Shown in pieces: positions 45,801 through 54,436 of a stretch of 64,000 nt of DNA; the stretch's first letter is position 1, and each line of letters begins with the position of its first letter. The DNA lies in assembly GCA_019456305.1 (NCBI GenBank), contig VRUD01000006.1, positions 17,350 through 81,349 of the forward strand. The letters are read 5' to 3'. The notes beneath the pieces are model-generated. The model was not told the origin of the DNA, ran no database searches, and saw nothing but the letters and a program-made list of their open reading frames with translations. The stretch is from Cytophagales bacterium. GTDB taxonomy: Bacteria; Bacteroidota; Bacteroidia; Cytophagales; VRUD01. A program made the position numbers and the translations under genes.

Positions 45801-47111
45801 TTGAAAACACATCATAAAATAATAAACGGTGATAGTAGACAGATGAACGAATTGGCAGATAATTCCGTTCATTTGGCTATCACTTCACCGCCCTACTGGC
45901 AACTCAAGGACTATGGGACAGTCAATCAAATTGGTTTTCACGACAGTTACGAAAGTTACATTAACAACCTGAATTTAGTTTGGAAAGAGTGCTACCGCAC
46001 CCTTTACAATGGTTGCAGGTTGTGTGTGAACATTGGCGACCAATTTGCCCGTGCCGTTTATTACGGACGCTATAAAGTAATTCCTATTAGAGAAGAAATT
46101 ATCAAGTTCTGTGAGAACATTGGATTTGATTATATGGGCGCTATCATTTGGCAAAAAGTAACTACATCTAATACGACAGGTGGTGGTGTGCAAATGGGTT
46201 CTTATCCATATCCTCGAAACGGAATTCTAAAATTGGATTATGAATTTATTTTGGTTTTCAAAAAATTAGGAGACGCACCAAAACCAACAAAAGAAAATAA
46301 AGAACTTTCAAAAATGACAGCAACGGAATGGAACACATACTTTGCGGGGCATTGGAATTTTGCAGGAGCAAGACAAGATAATCACATTGCAATGTTTCCC
46401 GAAGAATTGCCAAGACGATTAATAAAAATGTTTGCGTTTGTTGGCGACACAGTTCTTGACCCATTTGCAGGTAGTGGGACAACAAACCTTGCATCAAAAA
46501 ATCTTGGAAGAAATTCTATTGGTTATGAAATCAATCCAGAATTTATTTCAATCATAAAACGAAAACTTTCAACAAATCAATCCGCCTCAGGCGGACACGA
46601 TACAACTTTTGAGTTTATAAAGGAGAAAACCAATTTTGATTTTGAAGCAGAAATTCAAAGGCAACCATATATATTTAAAGACCCGCATACGCTTGATAAA
46701 AAAATAGATGTTAAGAAATTGCAATTCGGCTCTAAGATTGACAAAAATGGTTCAGTAAAAAGGGAAGAATATTTTACTGTAAAAGAAATTATCAGCCCTG
46801 AAAAAATTCGGCTAAGTAATGACCTGACCGTAAAACTTATTGGCATTAGAGAAGATAAAAAAAAAAATGGGAAAGCCACTGATTTTCTTACAGACAAAAC
46901 AAAAGGGAATAAAGTTTTTCTTAAATATGATACAGTAAAACACGACAGCGAAAACAATTTGATGTGCTACTTATATCTTGAAAACAAAACTTTCATCAAT
47001 GCTCACTTAATCAAAAACGGTTTGGTGCGGGTAGACAGCGAAACGGATTTTAAATACAAACAAAAATTCATTAACCTTTTTAACGAAGCCAATGCCCAAA
47101 CCAATGCCTAA
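45801..47111 (+). CDS. DNA methyltransferase (N4-cytosine type) with nuclease-like C-terminal domain
   Basis: A 436-residue modification enzyme starting with TTG. The amino-methylase core has SPPYWQLKDYG near residue 29 (catalytic SPPY, usual for N4-cytosine) and DPFAGSGTTNLASKNLGRNSIG (SAM site) near 219, giving the beta arrangement. The following 160 residues include VKLIGIREDKKKNGKATDFL and the YLYLENKTFINAHLIKNGLV stretch of a staphylococcal-nuclease-like fold. That part probably does not cut DNA, since no clear Arg and Glu pair was found, but the fusion is unusual. The frame includes TCCGCCTCAGGCGGA (46581-46595) as in-frame ASGG residues. It is followed by a MjaI-like restriction gene. 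Confidence 0.88.
   Translation: MKTHHKIINGDSRQMNELADNSVHLAITSPPYWQLKDYGTVNQIGFHDSYESYINNLNLVWKECYRTLYNGCRLCVNIGDQFARAVYYGRYKVIPIREEIIKFCENIGFDYMGAIIWQKVTTSNTTGGGVQMGSYPYPRNGILKLDYEFILVFKKLGDAPKPTKENKELSKMTATEWNTYFAGHWNFAGARQDNHIAMFPEELPRRLIKMFAFVGDTVLDPFAGSGTTNLASKNLGRNSIGYEINPEFISIIKRKLSTNQSASGGHDTTFEFIKEKTNFDFEAEIQRQPYIFKDPHTLDKKIDVKKLQFGSKIDKNGSVKREEYFTVKEIISPEKIRLSNDLTVKLIGIREDKKKNGKATDFLTDKTKGNKVFLKYDTVKHDSENNLMCYLYLENKTFINAHLIKNGLVRVDSETDFKYKQKFINLFNEANAQTNA
46581..46595. repeat. TCCGCCTCAGGCGGA palindrome inside methyltransferase gene
   Basis: A short perfect-arm palindrome within the coding sequence, translated as part of the linker after the methylase core. Confidence 0.6.
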
Positions 47112-47790
47112 GCGATATTCAAAAGAATTCGGAAAGAAAGAGAAAGTTCTTAATTACGCCTGTCAAACTTATCAGTTGTCTCGCCCAAACAAAGTTGGGA
47201 CAGTGATGGCTCTCATTCGTGAGTGTCAACCGAAATCATTTGAAGAATGGCAGAAATGGTATTTTGAAAATGCAAACACAGATGGGAAAACACCAAGTAA
47301 AGTCACGAAAGAAAGTCTGGAAGAACTCGGAGAACGGCTCTATGTAAAAATTAAAGAGATTGTAATTCCCGAATGGACGGAAGCATTTAACCAACTTACA
47401 TTACAGAACTGCGTTGATTATATTTTCAATCTAACCATTAACAGAACTTATGACGGATTCATCAGAGAAAAATCTGTTATCGAAGACAACCTCGCAAAAG
47501 AATTTCCAAATGTAAAGTTTGTAGAAAGCGACTCCGAACTTGACCACGCTGGAGACATAGATTATCTTGGTTGGGTTGGCAAAAAAGCATTTGGCATACA
47601 AATCAAACCTGTTACTGCAAAAGCAAATTTTGGCAACTACTCCGCGACAGAAAGAATGAGAGAAAGTTTTAATGACTTCACTAAAAAATTTGGTGGACAA
47701 GTTTTTATCGTATGCAGCATTGACGACAAAATAAAAAACGAAGAAGTAATCGGACAAATCGCAGGTGAAATTAAACGACTTTCAAAATAG
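47092..47790 (+). CDS. MjaI-family type II restriction endonuclease
   Basis: A 232-residue enzyme overlapping the methylase by 20 bp. The segments NRTYDGF, SELDHAGDIDYLG and GIQIKPVTAKANFGNYS match the MjaI endonuclease family, with the candidate metal-binding Asp/Glu residues within the DHAGDIDY and GIQIKP parts. Known members recognise CTAG; that specificity is taken from the family and untested here. CTAG sites are present in this window, so protection by the linked methylase would be needed. The start might be the second ATG (47104). Confidence 0.85.
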   Translation: MPKPMPKRYSKEFGKKEKVLNYACQTYQLSRPNKVGTVMALIRECQPKSFEEWQKWYFENANTDGKTPSKVTKESLEELGERLYVKIKEIVIPEWTEAFNQLTLQNCVDYIFNLTINRTYDGFIREKSVIEDNLAKEFPNVKFVESDSELDHAGDIDYLGWVGKKAFGIQIKPVTAKANFGNYSATERMRESFNDFTKKFGGQVFIVCSIDDKIKNEEVIGQIAGEIKRLSK

Positions 47791-47817
47791 CGGACGAAAG
47801 AGCCACATACCGTCAAC

Positions 47818-47935
47818 AGCGGGTTTAAGAAATGCGGGGTGACGTGGGTAAATCAAGTTCAGTTTTTCAATCAAACATTTGTGCTGGCAGACAGTTTATC
47901 GCTCCGAAAACCCCGCACTACTCAAACCCGCGGAC
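47818..47935. repeat. 118-bp imperfect palindrome at the end of the restriction cassette, attC-like
   Basis: Arms 47818-47840 and 47912-47935 match at about 18 of 21 positions (GCGGGTTTAAG-type with GCACTACTCAAACCCGC-type), separated by about 71 bp. A related start (AACA-CGGG-TTAA) follows the small gene at 27634. The form recalls integron attC sites, but the core site is imperfect and no integrase is present. Confidence 0.45.
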
Positions 47936-47952
47936 CGAAGGCTGGCAATATC

Positions 47953-47982
47953 CCTGCCTGCGCCAAGGCTTTGGCAGGCAGG
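47953..47982. repeat. CCTGCCTGCGCCAAGG... palindrome
   Basis: Inverted repeat of the CCTGCC/GGCAGG family, just before the true start of the next gene. It makes an upstream extension of the frame (from 47839) look coding. Confidence 0.65.
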
Positions 47983-47997
47983 CAATATCCTACAAGG

Positions 47998-48933
47998 ATG
48001 AAATTACCATTCTCTATCCTGCTTTTAATCTTGTCTATAACATGTTACGGTAAAGATCATTCAATAAAAGACACAACATTGCTCCAGGTGATCGTGTTTA
48101 AGAATGGTCATTATAAAGTTGGTCGTATTTTACAGGTAACGTCAGATACAACAATATTCTTATATGGCGCTGATACGATGAAAATATCCAATGACGACAT
48201 TGTGGACATTCAAAATGTAAGTCCTGGAGCAGTGCGGTATTTAAGAAACAGAATTTTCTTCTGGCAGTCAGACAAGAATACACGTTTATTTTTAGGCCCC
48301 ACCGGTTACACCCTTCGTAAAAAAGAAGGCATTTTAGCAGATTATTTGTTTATATTTCCATACCTTTCTTATGGTATCACAGATCACATTACTTTAGGAG
48401 GAGGGCTCACGCTCTTGCCTACTTCTGATTCATTAAATCCATTTAAGCCAGCTTTTTATTTTGGTCCTAAATTGAAAATATGGTCTTCTGAAATGTTTTC
48501 AATCGCTGCTGGCGTTTTCATGCTGAAGATATATGATGATTCCACTCAAAAATATTTGCCTTTGAGTGGAACTTATTATATATCAAGCAGCTTTGAGCTA
48601 AATAAACTTCATTTTAGCCTAGGTGTTGGCAATTTATTTTTTGGCGGATTTGTATTACCCAGACCAATATTCATGCTGGCAGGGCATTATCAATTTACTG
48701 AAAAGATAGCAATTATTACTGAAAATATATGGATCGGGCATCCTGCTTTGGGTGTGTTTGGCACGTTTTGGAACCCGCAGGGAATTCCTAAGAATAATAA
48801 TTCTCCCGACATATTTTCTATAGGAGGGCGCTATTATACCGACCAATACAGTATAGGAAGCGCCTTAATATTTAACATATCTTCTTCTCCAATACTAACG
48901 ATTCCTTTTATTGATTTTATTTATTATTTCTAA
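47998..48933 (+). CDS. Outer-membrane-type protein with signal peptide, about 311 residues
   Basis: Start at ATG 47998 (MKLPFSILLLILSITCYGK) chosen because it begins a signal peptide; the frame opens at 47839 only because it runs through a palindrome. The first part of the mature protein (about 20-100) is a beta-rich domain with repeated valine strands (LQVIVFKNGHYKVGRILQVT); the rest has alternating barrel strands (YLFIFPYLSYGITDHITLGGG, HFSLGVGNLFFGGFVL) and ends in a terminal FIDFIYYF. Function unknown. Confidence 0.8.
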   Translation: MKLPFSILLLILSITCYGKDHSIKDTTLLQVIVFKNGHYKVGRILQVTSDTTIFLYGADTMKISNDDIVDIQNVSPGAVRYLRNRIFFWQSDKNTRLFLGPTGYTLRKKEGILADYLFIFPYLSYGITDHITLGGGLTLLPTSDSLNPFKPAFYFGPKLKIWSSEMFSIAAGVFMLKIYDDSTQKYLPLSGTYYISSSFELNKLHFSLGVGNLFFGGFVLPRPIFMLAGHYQFTEKIAIITENIWIGHPALGVFGTFWNPQGIPKNNNSPDIFSIGGRYYTDQYSIGSALIFNISSSPILTIPFIDFIYYF

Positions 48934-48934
48934 A

Positions 48935-49230
48935 GGCTTTAGTTTAAACTAACGTTGCAAAATGCATAATTTTTCAAAATCACATTGAATACCTTTAAGT
49001 CGGCAGTCCACAGTCTTCAGTCGGCAGTCCACAATCGGCAGTCGGCAATTGTTTTTTGCCGACTGGGGACTGTAGATTGCCGACTGGAGACTTTATCAAT
49101 TTTGCTTTTTTGCCGACTGCCGACTTTATCAATTTTGCCTTTTTGCCGATTGCCGACTGCCGATTTTATCAATTTCGTGTACGTTTACAGAGGTAAGATA
49201 CAGTTTAACACGCTATATTAAACTAAAGCC
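48935..49230. mobile_element. MITE-like element, 296 bp, GGCTTTAG TIRs, 8-bp target duplication
   Basis: Terminal inverted repeats GGCTTTAGTTTA (48935-48946) and TAAACTAAAGCC (49219-49230), with the direct repeat TTTCTAAA at 48927-48934 and 49231-49238. The interior is an array of GTCGGCA and GCCGACT words in opposite orientation (about 48997-49170), so it can fold on itself. The GGCT...AGCC ends and duplication size match the element 691-777. It lies exactly between the stops of two converging genes. Confidence 0.75.
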
Positions 49231-49233
49231 TTT

Positions 49234-51033
49234 CTAAACTTCTTCTTCCGCTTGGAGCTGTTTCTCATACAATGACCTGTAAACTCCATCTTTTTCTAAA
49301 AGGGATTTATGCATGCCTTCTTCTACTATTTCCCCGTCTTTAATAACCATGATCCTATTGGCTGATTTTACTGACGAAACACGATGAGAAATGATTATTG
49401 TGGTTTTAACTTTTAAATTATTGGCATTTACAGTTCTGTATAGATTATTTAATATGGCGTGTCCGGTTTTAGTATCTACGGCTGAAAGGCAGTCGTCTAA
49501 AATCAGGATTTGAGGATCTCTGATCAAAGCTCTTGCGATAGAGACACGTTGCTTTTGACCTCCTGATAAAGTAATACCTCTTTCTCCAATGCTGGTTTCA
49601 AAACCATTGGAAAAATCCATTACATTGTCATATAGTTCAGCATCTTTTGCTGCTTTGATAATGTCTTCTTCTCCTGCCTGCTCATTACCATAAGAGATGT
49701 TATTTTTTATAGTATCAGAAAATAAAAAAACATCTTGCGGTACACATCCTATCTGGCTTCTTAGTGAATGCAGGCTATAATCTTTAATATTTTTACCATC
49801 TATTAATATCGCACCTCCGGATATATCATACAATCTACAGATCAGGTTGGCAATTGTACTTTTGCCGCATCCTGTCGGTCCTACAAAAGCAGCAGTTTCT
49901 CCGCTTTTAATTTCAAAAGAGATGTTTTTGAGCGCAACAATCCCGGAATCAGGATAGACAAAGCTTACATTTTTAAAGACAATGTTGCCAATGATTGGTT
50001 TTTTAAGCTCTTTTACCGATACAATATCAGTTTTTGTTTTTAAAAATTCATTGATCCTTTCTTGTGATGCAGCGGCACGCTGTATGAGGCTTGTGATCCA
50101 TCCTAAAGAAGCTACAGGCCAGGTAAGCATGGCTATATAAACAATGAATTCTGCAATATTGCCTACTGTAACATTTCCCCCAATTACTTCCATTCCTCCA
50201 ATATAAACTGTCAAAATCGTGCTTGCTCCTATCAAAAGCAGCATTAAAGGGAAAAATAACGCCTGAACAAAAGCTAACTTTAATGATATATCCCTATAGT
50301 GGTTACTTTCAATGGTAAATTTCTCAACCGAATCCTTTTCTCTTACAAAAGCTTTAATAACCCTGATACCGGAAAATGCTCCCTGTACATAAGTGGTAAG
50401 CCCCGACAAGTTCCTTTGAATTTCCTCAGAATACTTATTGATGAGGTTGCTTACATAGTAAATACTTATACAAAGGATCGGGAGGGGTATCAGTGCATAC
50501 AGCGTTAATCTCACGTTCACCGAAAACATAAAGCATATTACCAGGGTGAAAAGTACAATGAAATTGATACCGTACATAATGGCCGGGCCTAAGTACATTC
50601 TGACCCTGCTTACATCTTCTGAAAACCGGGCAAGCAGGTCGCCCGTGTTGCTTTTTTTGTAAAAGCTCATCGGAAGGGTTTGGTAGTGCGCATAAATTTC
50701 GTTTTTCAGGTCATACTCAATAAATCTTGACACGACTATGATGGTTTGACGCATGAAAAACAAAAAAACCCCTCTCAAAAATGCCATCACCAGGATCAAA
50801 CTGGCATATAAAAGTATACTGCGGGAGAATTTCAAAAATATTTCGCTTTGTATGTCGTATTGATCATAGAGGAAATAAATATGGATCACATCTGCCACCA
50901 GGTCAAAAGCATAACGAACGACCTGGGCAGGGAATATTCCAAAAATATTGGATATGATTACAAATAAGGTTCCAAGGAGTAACCTGTATTTGTATTTCAG
51001 AAGGTATTTGTTTAAGTAGCTTAGAGATTTCAA
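49234..51033 (-). CDS. ABC transporter, fused membrane and ATPase domains (MsbA/LmrA-like)
   Basis: A 599-residue half-transporter with six spans followed by an ATPase domain: VGPTGCGKSTIAN (Walker A), LSGGQKQRVSIARALI (signature), and ILDDCLSAVD (Walker B with Asp at the catalytic place, so the Glu is replaced in this half). That suggests it may function as the weak half of a heterodimer or that this is an atypical enzyme; no partner gene was found in the window. Substrate unknown. Its stop codon abuts the MITE-like element. Confidence 0.9.
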   Translation of the reverse strand: MKSLSYLNKYLLKYKYRLLLGTLFVIISNIFGIFPAQVVRYAFDLVADVIHIYFLYDQYDIQSEIFLKFSRSILLYASLILVMAFLRGVFLFFMRQTIIVVSRFIEYDLKNEIYAHYQTLPMSFYKKSNTGDLLARFSEDVSRVRMYLGPAIMYGINFIVLFTLVICFMFSVNVRLTLYALIPLPILCISIYYVSNLINKYSEEIQRNLSGLTTYVQGAFSGIRVIKAFVREKDSVEKFTIESNHYRDISLKLAFVQALFFPLMLLLIGASTILTVYIGGMEVIGGNVTVGNIAEFIVYIAMLTWPVASLGWITSLIQRAAASQERINEFLKTKTDIVSVKELKKPIIGNIVFKNVSFVYPDSGIVALKNISFEIKSGETAAFVGPTGCGKSTIANLICRLYDISGGAILIDGKNIKDYSLHSLRSQIGCVPQDVFLFSDTIKNNISYGNEQAGEEDIIKAAKDAELYDNVMDFSNGFETSIGERGITLSGGQKQRVSIARALIRDPQILILDDCLSAVDTKTGHAILNNLYRTVNANNLKVKTTIIISHRVSSVKSANRIMVIKDGEIVEEGMHKSLLEKDGVYRSLYEKQLQAEEEV

Positions 51034-51065
51034 GTTTGTAGTACGGATTGTTGATCCCGAGTTAC

Positions 51066-51086
51066 TCCCCCCGAGTGCTCGGGGGA
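51066..51086. repeat. Palindrome CCCCGAGTGCTCGGGG type
   Basis: Inverted repeat of the TCCCGAGTACTCGGGA family in the 219-bp gap between the divergent ABC and Fic genes. It could be a regulatory hairpin. Nothing else seen in the gap except a -7-like element at 51241-51248. Confidence 0.6.
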
Positions 51087-51240
51087 ATAATATGGGGGGA
51101 ATCTGTGTATATTTTTAACAATTAATAATTCTAAAAATTGTAAACTAATCAATAACTATATAACATGATATTTATTGATCTCATTTCAATTAAACCCGGA
51201 AAAGTAGAATTTAGTTTACAAATCTTATTTATTTTTTCAT

Positions 51241-51248
51241 TACATTTG
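51241..51248 (+). promoter_or_regulatory. -7-like element before fic
   Basis: TACATTTG fits TAnnTTTG and ends only 4 bp before ATG 51253, which would give a leaderless mRNA or imply a later start. Confidence 0.35.
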
Positions 51249-51252
51249 CATT

Positions 51253-52041
51253 ATGGAAGAGTTAGACAAAATAATAAGACGTTGCAATAAAGAAGGGTTG
51301 GTAGCGCCTGATTATATAAACGATGAAGAAAAAATAAGTTTTACCTTTCATTCAACAACTATTGAAGGCAGTTCTCTTACGTACGAGGAAGTGTATCTGT
51401 TGCTGACCGATAATATTGCAGCTCCTAAACCGCTGGAACATAATCAAATGAACATAGATCATGCAGAAGCATATGCGTATGCATTAAAGGAGTTTAAAAA
51501 GAAACAGAAATTTACTCCAGGGTTTATACAGTCGGTATGTGCTATAGTGATGAAGCACACTGGGAGACAGATAAATACTGCGTATGGTTTTTATGACGAA
51601 GCCAGAGGAGATTTTAGACTTGTGCCTGTAACAGCAGGGGGTAGTGATTTCCCACACCATACGGAAGTAAAAGAATTAACAATGAAGATGTGCAAAAAAT
51701 ATAACATGAGTATCATGAATATAAAAAACAATAAAGATATTCTTGATCTGGCCGCAGATGTGCATTATAGCCTGGTAAGTATACACCCATTTTCTGATGG
51801 AAATGGAAGAACAGCAAGAATAATGATGAATGCAGTGTTATTTACTTTTGATACGCCAAGACTTATACAACCTGCGGAAAAAAAAGAACTGTATTACAAA
51901 GCATTGAAAGAAACGAGAAAAAAATCAGATATTATTGTATTCAGGGATTATATATACCAAAATTACATCAACCAGCTTACAACTGAGTTGGAAAAACAAA
52001 AAAACATAGCTCGAAAAAAAGGAATGTATCTGGGCTTATAA
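51253..52041 (+). CDS. Fic-domain protein (AMP-transferase family) with inhibitory helix
   Basis: A 262-residue protein with the catalytic HPFSDGNGRTARI motif at about 176 and an N-terminal inhibitory motif STTIEGS (form [S/T]xxxE[G/N]) near residue 33, placing it in the class with intramolecular inhibition. Fic proteins usually transfer AMP to Tyr, Ser or Thr of target proteins. No DNA-binding extension and no known partner gene nearby. Target unknown. Confidence 0.9.
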   Translation: MEELDKIIRRCNKEGLVAPDYINDEEKISFTFHSTTIEGSSLTYEEVYLLLTDNIAAPKPLEHNQMNIDHAEAYAYALKEFKKKQKFTPGFIQSVCAIVMKHTGRQINTAYGFYDEARGDFRLVPVTAGGSDFPHHTEVKELTMKMCKKYNMSIMNIKNNKDILDLAADVHYSLVSIHPFSDGNGRTARIMMNAVLFTFDTPRLIQPAEKKELYYKALKETRKKSDIIVFRDYIYQNYINQLTTELEKQKNIARKKGMYLGL

Positions 52042-52136
52042 AATCAATAGATTAGACTTGATACCTAAACGCTAATACCTATTAATATATGGCTATATTT
52101 TAGAATAGCTTAACAATAGTCAATAAATCAACGATT

Positions 52137-53267
52137 ATGCTTGAACTCAAAGAACTAGAAAAATCAGAAGTGTCCGGTACCAGAGATTCTGTTGGGCAGG
52201 ATACTTCGGTATTCAGCCAGGTCTCTGAACTGCAGCACGAACAGGTAGTTTTCTGCCATGACCCTCAGACCGGGCTAAAAGCCATCATTGGAATTCATAA
52301 CACAGTGCTTGGTCCCTCTTTGGGTGGAACAAGAATGTGGCAATACAAAACTGAAGCAGAAGCGCTGAATGATGTGCTCAGGCTATCAAGAGGCATGACC
52401 TGGAAAGCCGCTATATCAGGTCTTAATATAGGCGGTGGAAAAGCGGTGATCATAGGAGATGCCAAAACCCAAAAATCAGAAGCGCTGCTCAGGAAGTTCG
52501 GAAGGTTTATTGAAAGTCTTAACGGAAAATATATCACCGCAGAAGATGTGGGAATGACTTCTAAGGATATGGAATATATTGCTATGGAAACCCAACATGT
52601 AACGGGTTTGCCTGAGAATGTGGGTGGCGGTGGAGACCCTTCACCCGTTACAGCGTATGGCACCTATATGGGCATGAAGGCTGCTGCAAAAAAAGTGTGG
52701 GGATCAGAACGGCTTGAAGGTAAAAAGATTTCAGTGCAGGGAGTTGGGCACGTGGGTGAATATCTTGTTGAGCATTTGGTTAAAGAAAATTGTAAAATTT
52801 ATATCTCTGACATTTATGAAGACAGGTTAAAGGAGGTGGCTTCAAAATACAAGGCAGTAGTCGTAGATATAGATGAAATTTACGATGTAGAGGTGGATAT
52901 TTATGCGCCATGTGCTTTAGGGGCAACAGTGAATGAACAAACCCTTGAAAGATTAAAGTGCAGCATCATTGCAGGCAGCGCAAACAATCAACTGAAGGAT
53001 GAGCAGGTACATGGAACATTGTGCGTTGAAAAAGGTATCTTATACGTCCCCGACTTCCTAATCAATGCAGGAGGATTGATCAATGTTTACCAGGAGTTGA
53101 TCGGCTACAATAAAGAAAAGGCTTATGCCAAAGCTGAAAAAATATATGATCTCACCTTGGAATTATTGAATAAGGCTGAGAATGAAGGTATTACCACCCA
53201 TCAGGCTGCTATGAAGATCGCTGAGAAAAGGATTGAGGATATTGGGAAGGTAAAATCTACTTTGTAA
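52137..53267 (+). CDS. Leucine/valine-type amino acid dehydrogenase (Glu/Leu/Phe/Val family)
   Basis: A 376-residue NAD-dependent dehydrogenase that deaminates branched-chain amino acids. It has GGTRMW, the catalytic-Lys region MTWKAAISGLNIGGGKAVI, GLPENVGGGGDPSPVTAYG and the nucleotide fold SVQGVGHVGEYLVEHL. The N-terminal 35 residues include a Ser/Asp-rich tail that is longer than usual. Leucine dehydrogenase can make branched 2-oxo acids for iso-branched fatty acids, common in this phylum. Confidence 0.92.
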   Translation: MLELKELEKSEVSGTRDSVGQDTSVFSQVSELQHEQVVFCHDPQTGLKAIIGIHNTVLGPSLGGTRMWQYKTEAEALNDVLRLSRGMTWKAAISGLNIGGGKAVIIGDAKTQKSEALLRKFGRFIESLNGKYITAEDVGMTSKDMEYIAMETQHVTGLPENVGGGGDPSPVTAYGTYMGMKAAAKKVWGSERLEGKKISVQGVGHVGEYLVEHLVKENCKIYISDIYEDRLKEVASKYKAVVVDIDEIYDVEVDIYAPCALGATVNEQTLERLKCSIIAGSANNQLKDEQVHGTLCVEKGILYVPDFLINAGGLINVYQELIGYNKEKAYAKAEKIYDLTLELLNKAENEGITTHQAAMKIAEKRIEDIGKVKSTL

Positions 53268-53289
53268 TGTAAATTGACTTTGTTTCCTC

Positions 53290-53553
53290 ATGCTAAAATT
53301 TCTTCTATTACTATTCTTGATAATATTCTTACTTAGCATAGCAAAAATATTCAGCTATGTTCTCAGATTTTTGATCTGGCTGTTCGCTCCTGATACGAAA
53401 CAGAACTCCTTTTCAAACACAAGACAAAATAGATCCCACCATAAAAAAGCTAAGGGAACCATTTCAATAGAGCACATTCCCGGCCAAAAGAAGAAAAATA
53501 AAAAAACCGATTTCCAGGGTGGTGAATATATTGATTATGAAGAAATATCATGA
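53290..53553 (+). CDS. DUF4834-family membrane protein
   Basis: An 87-residue protein with one N-terminal span (LLLLFLIIFLLSIAKIFSYVL) and a basic tail that ends GGEYIDYEEIS, the mark of the Bacteroidota DUF4834 family. Overlaps the start region of the next gene. Function unknown. Confidence 0.8.
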   Translation: MLKFLLLLFLIIFLLSIAKIFSYVLRFLIWLFAPDTKQNSFSNTRQNRSHHKKAKGTISIEHIPGQKKKNKKTDFQGGEYIDYEEIS

Positions 53554-54325
53554 TCTTGCAAATGAAATTTCTGCTATAAGAAATAAATCCCTCCTGCCCG
53601 ATGAATCAATATGGGTTGATAAAATAGAAAAAATAAGAAAACAGTTAAATAGCTGTTCAGAAAAGATCCCTGTTGTAGATTATGGCGCTGGCTCTGGAGC
53701 CACATGGTTTTTTAGATCCTACAGGTCTGATCAGGCCTCCTTCCCGGGTACCCGGTATCAGCGCAGGCAGGTAAGACAGGTTTCAAGAAAAGCAAGCACA
53801 CCTCCCGGTAAGGCACTTTTATACTTCAAAATAATCAGGGAAATGAAACCTGCTGTATGCCTGGAATTGGGAACAGGACTCGGTATTTCTGCTGCCTACC
53901 AGGCTGTTGCATTAAAACTGAATCAGAATGTAGGTCGGATTGATAATCCGACCAATTTACAAGGTAAACTTTATACGCTTGAAGGCTCGCCATCACTAAC
54001 TTCTATTGCAAGAAAGAATTTTGAGAAGCTTGGGCTGGATAACATCACTATTAAAGTTGGGCGTTTTCAGGACACACTTCCGGATGTATTGAATGAATTA
54101 AAGAAAATAGATTACGTTTTGATTGATGGCCACCATGAAGAGCATGCAACCATTGGATATTTAGTGCAGATATATCCTTACCTTGCCAAAAATTCCATAC
54201 TCGTGTTTGATGATATTTTTTGGTCAAAAGGTATGCGTAATGCCTGGAAAAAAATAATCAGCGACACCAGAGTTAACGCTTATGTAGATATGTATGATGT
54301 AGGGATTTGTATTTGTAAACTTTAG
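53537..54325 (+). CDS. SAM-dependent O-methyltransferase-like protein with repeat-derived insertions
   Basis: About 262 residues from ATG 53537 (MKKYHDLANEI); the frame opens earlier but overlaps DUF4834. The SAM-binding core ELGTGLGISAAYQAV follows a conserved VVDYGAGSG start, and acidic YVLIDGHHEE and ILVFDDIFW segments fit a class I methyltransferase. The family lacks two stretches seen here: SDQASFPGTRYQ, coded by a TCCCGGGTACCCGG palindrome (about 53742-53756), and VGRIDNPTN, coded by a GGTCGGATT hairpin (53933-53953). Substrate unknown. Confidence 0.8.
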   Translation: MKKYHDLANEISAIRNKSLLPDESIWVDKIEKIRKQLNSCSEKIPVVDYGAGSGATWFFRSYRSDQASFPGTRYQRRQVRQVSRKASTPPGKALLYFKIIREMKPAVCLELGTGLGISAAYQAVALKLNQNVGRIDNPTNLQGKLYTLEGSPSLTSIARKNFEKLGLDNITIKVGRFQDTLPDVLNELKKIDYVLIDGHHEEHATIGYLVQIYPYLAKNSILVFDDIFWSKGMRNAWKKIISDTRVNAYVDMYDVGICICKL

Positions 54326-54373
54326 AACATTAATTTGTAAAATAATTTAAAAATACTATATGTAAAATGAAGA

Positions 54374-54404
54374 AGTAGAGACGCCCAAATTGGGCGTCTC
54401 TACT
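54374..54404. terminator. Hairpin with GTAGAGACG arms after methyltransferase gene
   Basis: 15-bp perfect arms (54374-54388 and 54390-54404) around one base. Located between the methyltransferase and the glycosyltransferase genes, where it could end or attenuate transcription; no T run follows. Same outer word as the palindrome 7396-7433. Confidence 0.55.
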
Positions 54405-54436
54405 AATTTGTTGCTACACTAAATTTCGATACAATT

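Noticed and set aside
47839..47997. N-terminal extension of the outer-membrane gene at 47998
   Set aside because: It is made from the attC-like and CCTGCC palindromes; a signal peptide starts at 47998.
48997..49170. CRISPR-like array
   Set aside because: Units are 7-10 bp with no regular spacers, in both orientations.
48985..49221. 78-codon plus-strand frame near the GTCGGCA array
   Set aside because: Entirely within the MITE-like element; periodic translation from repeated words.
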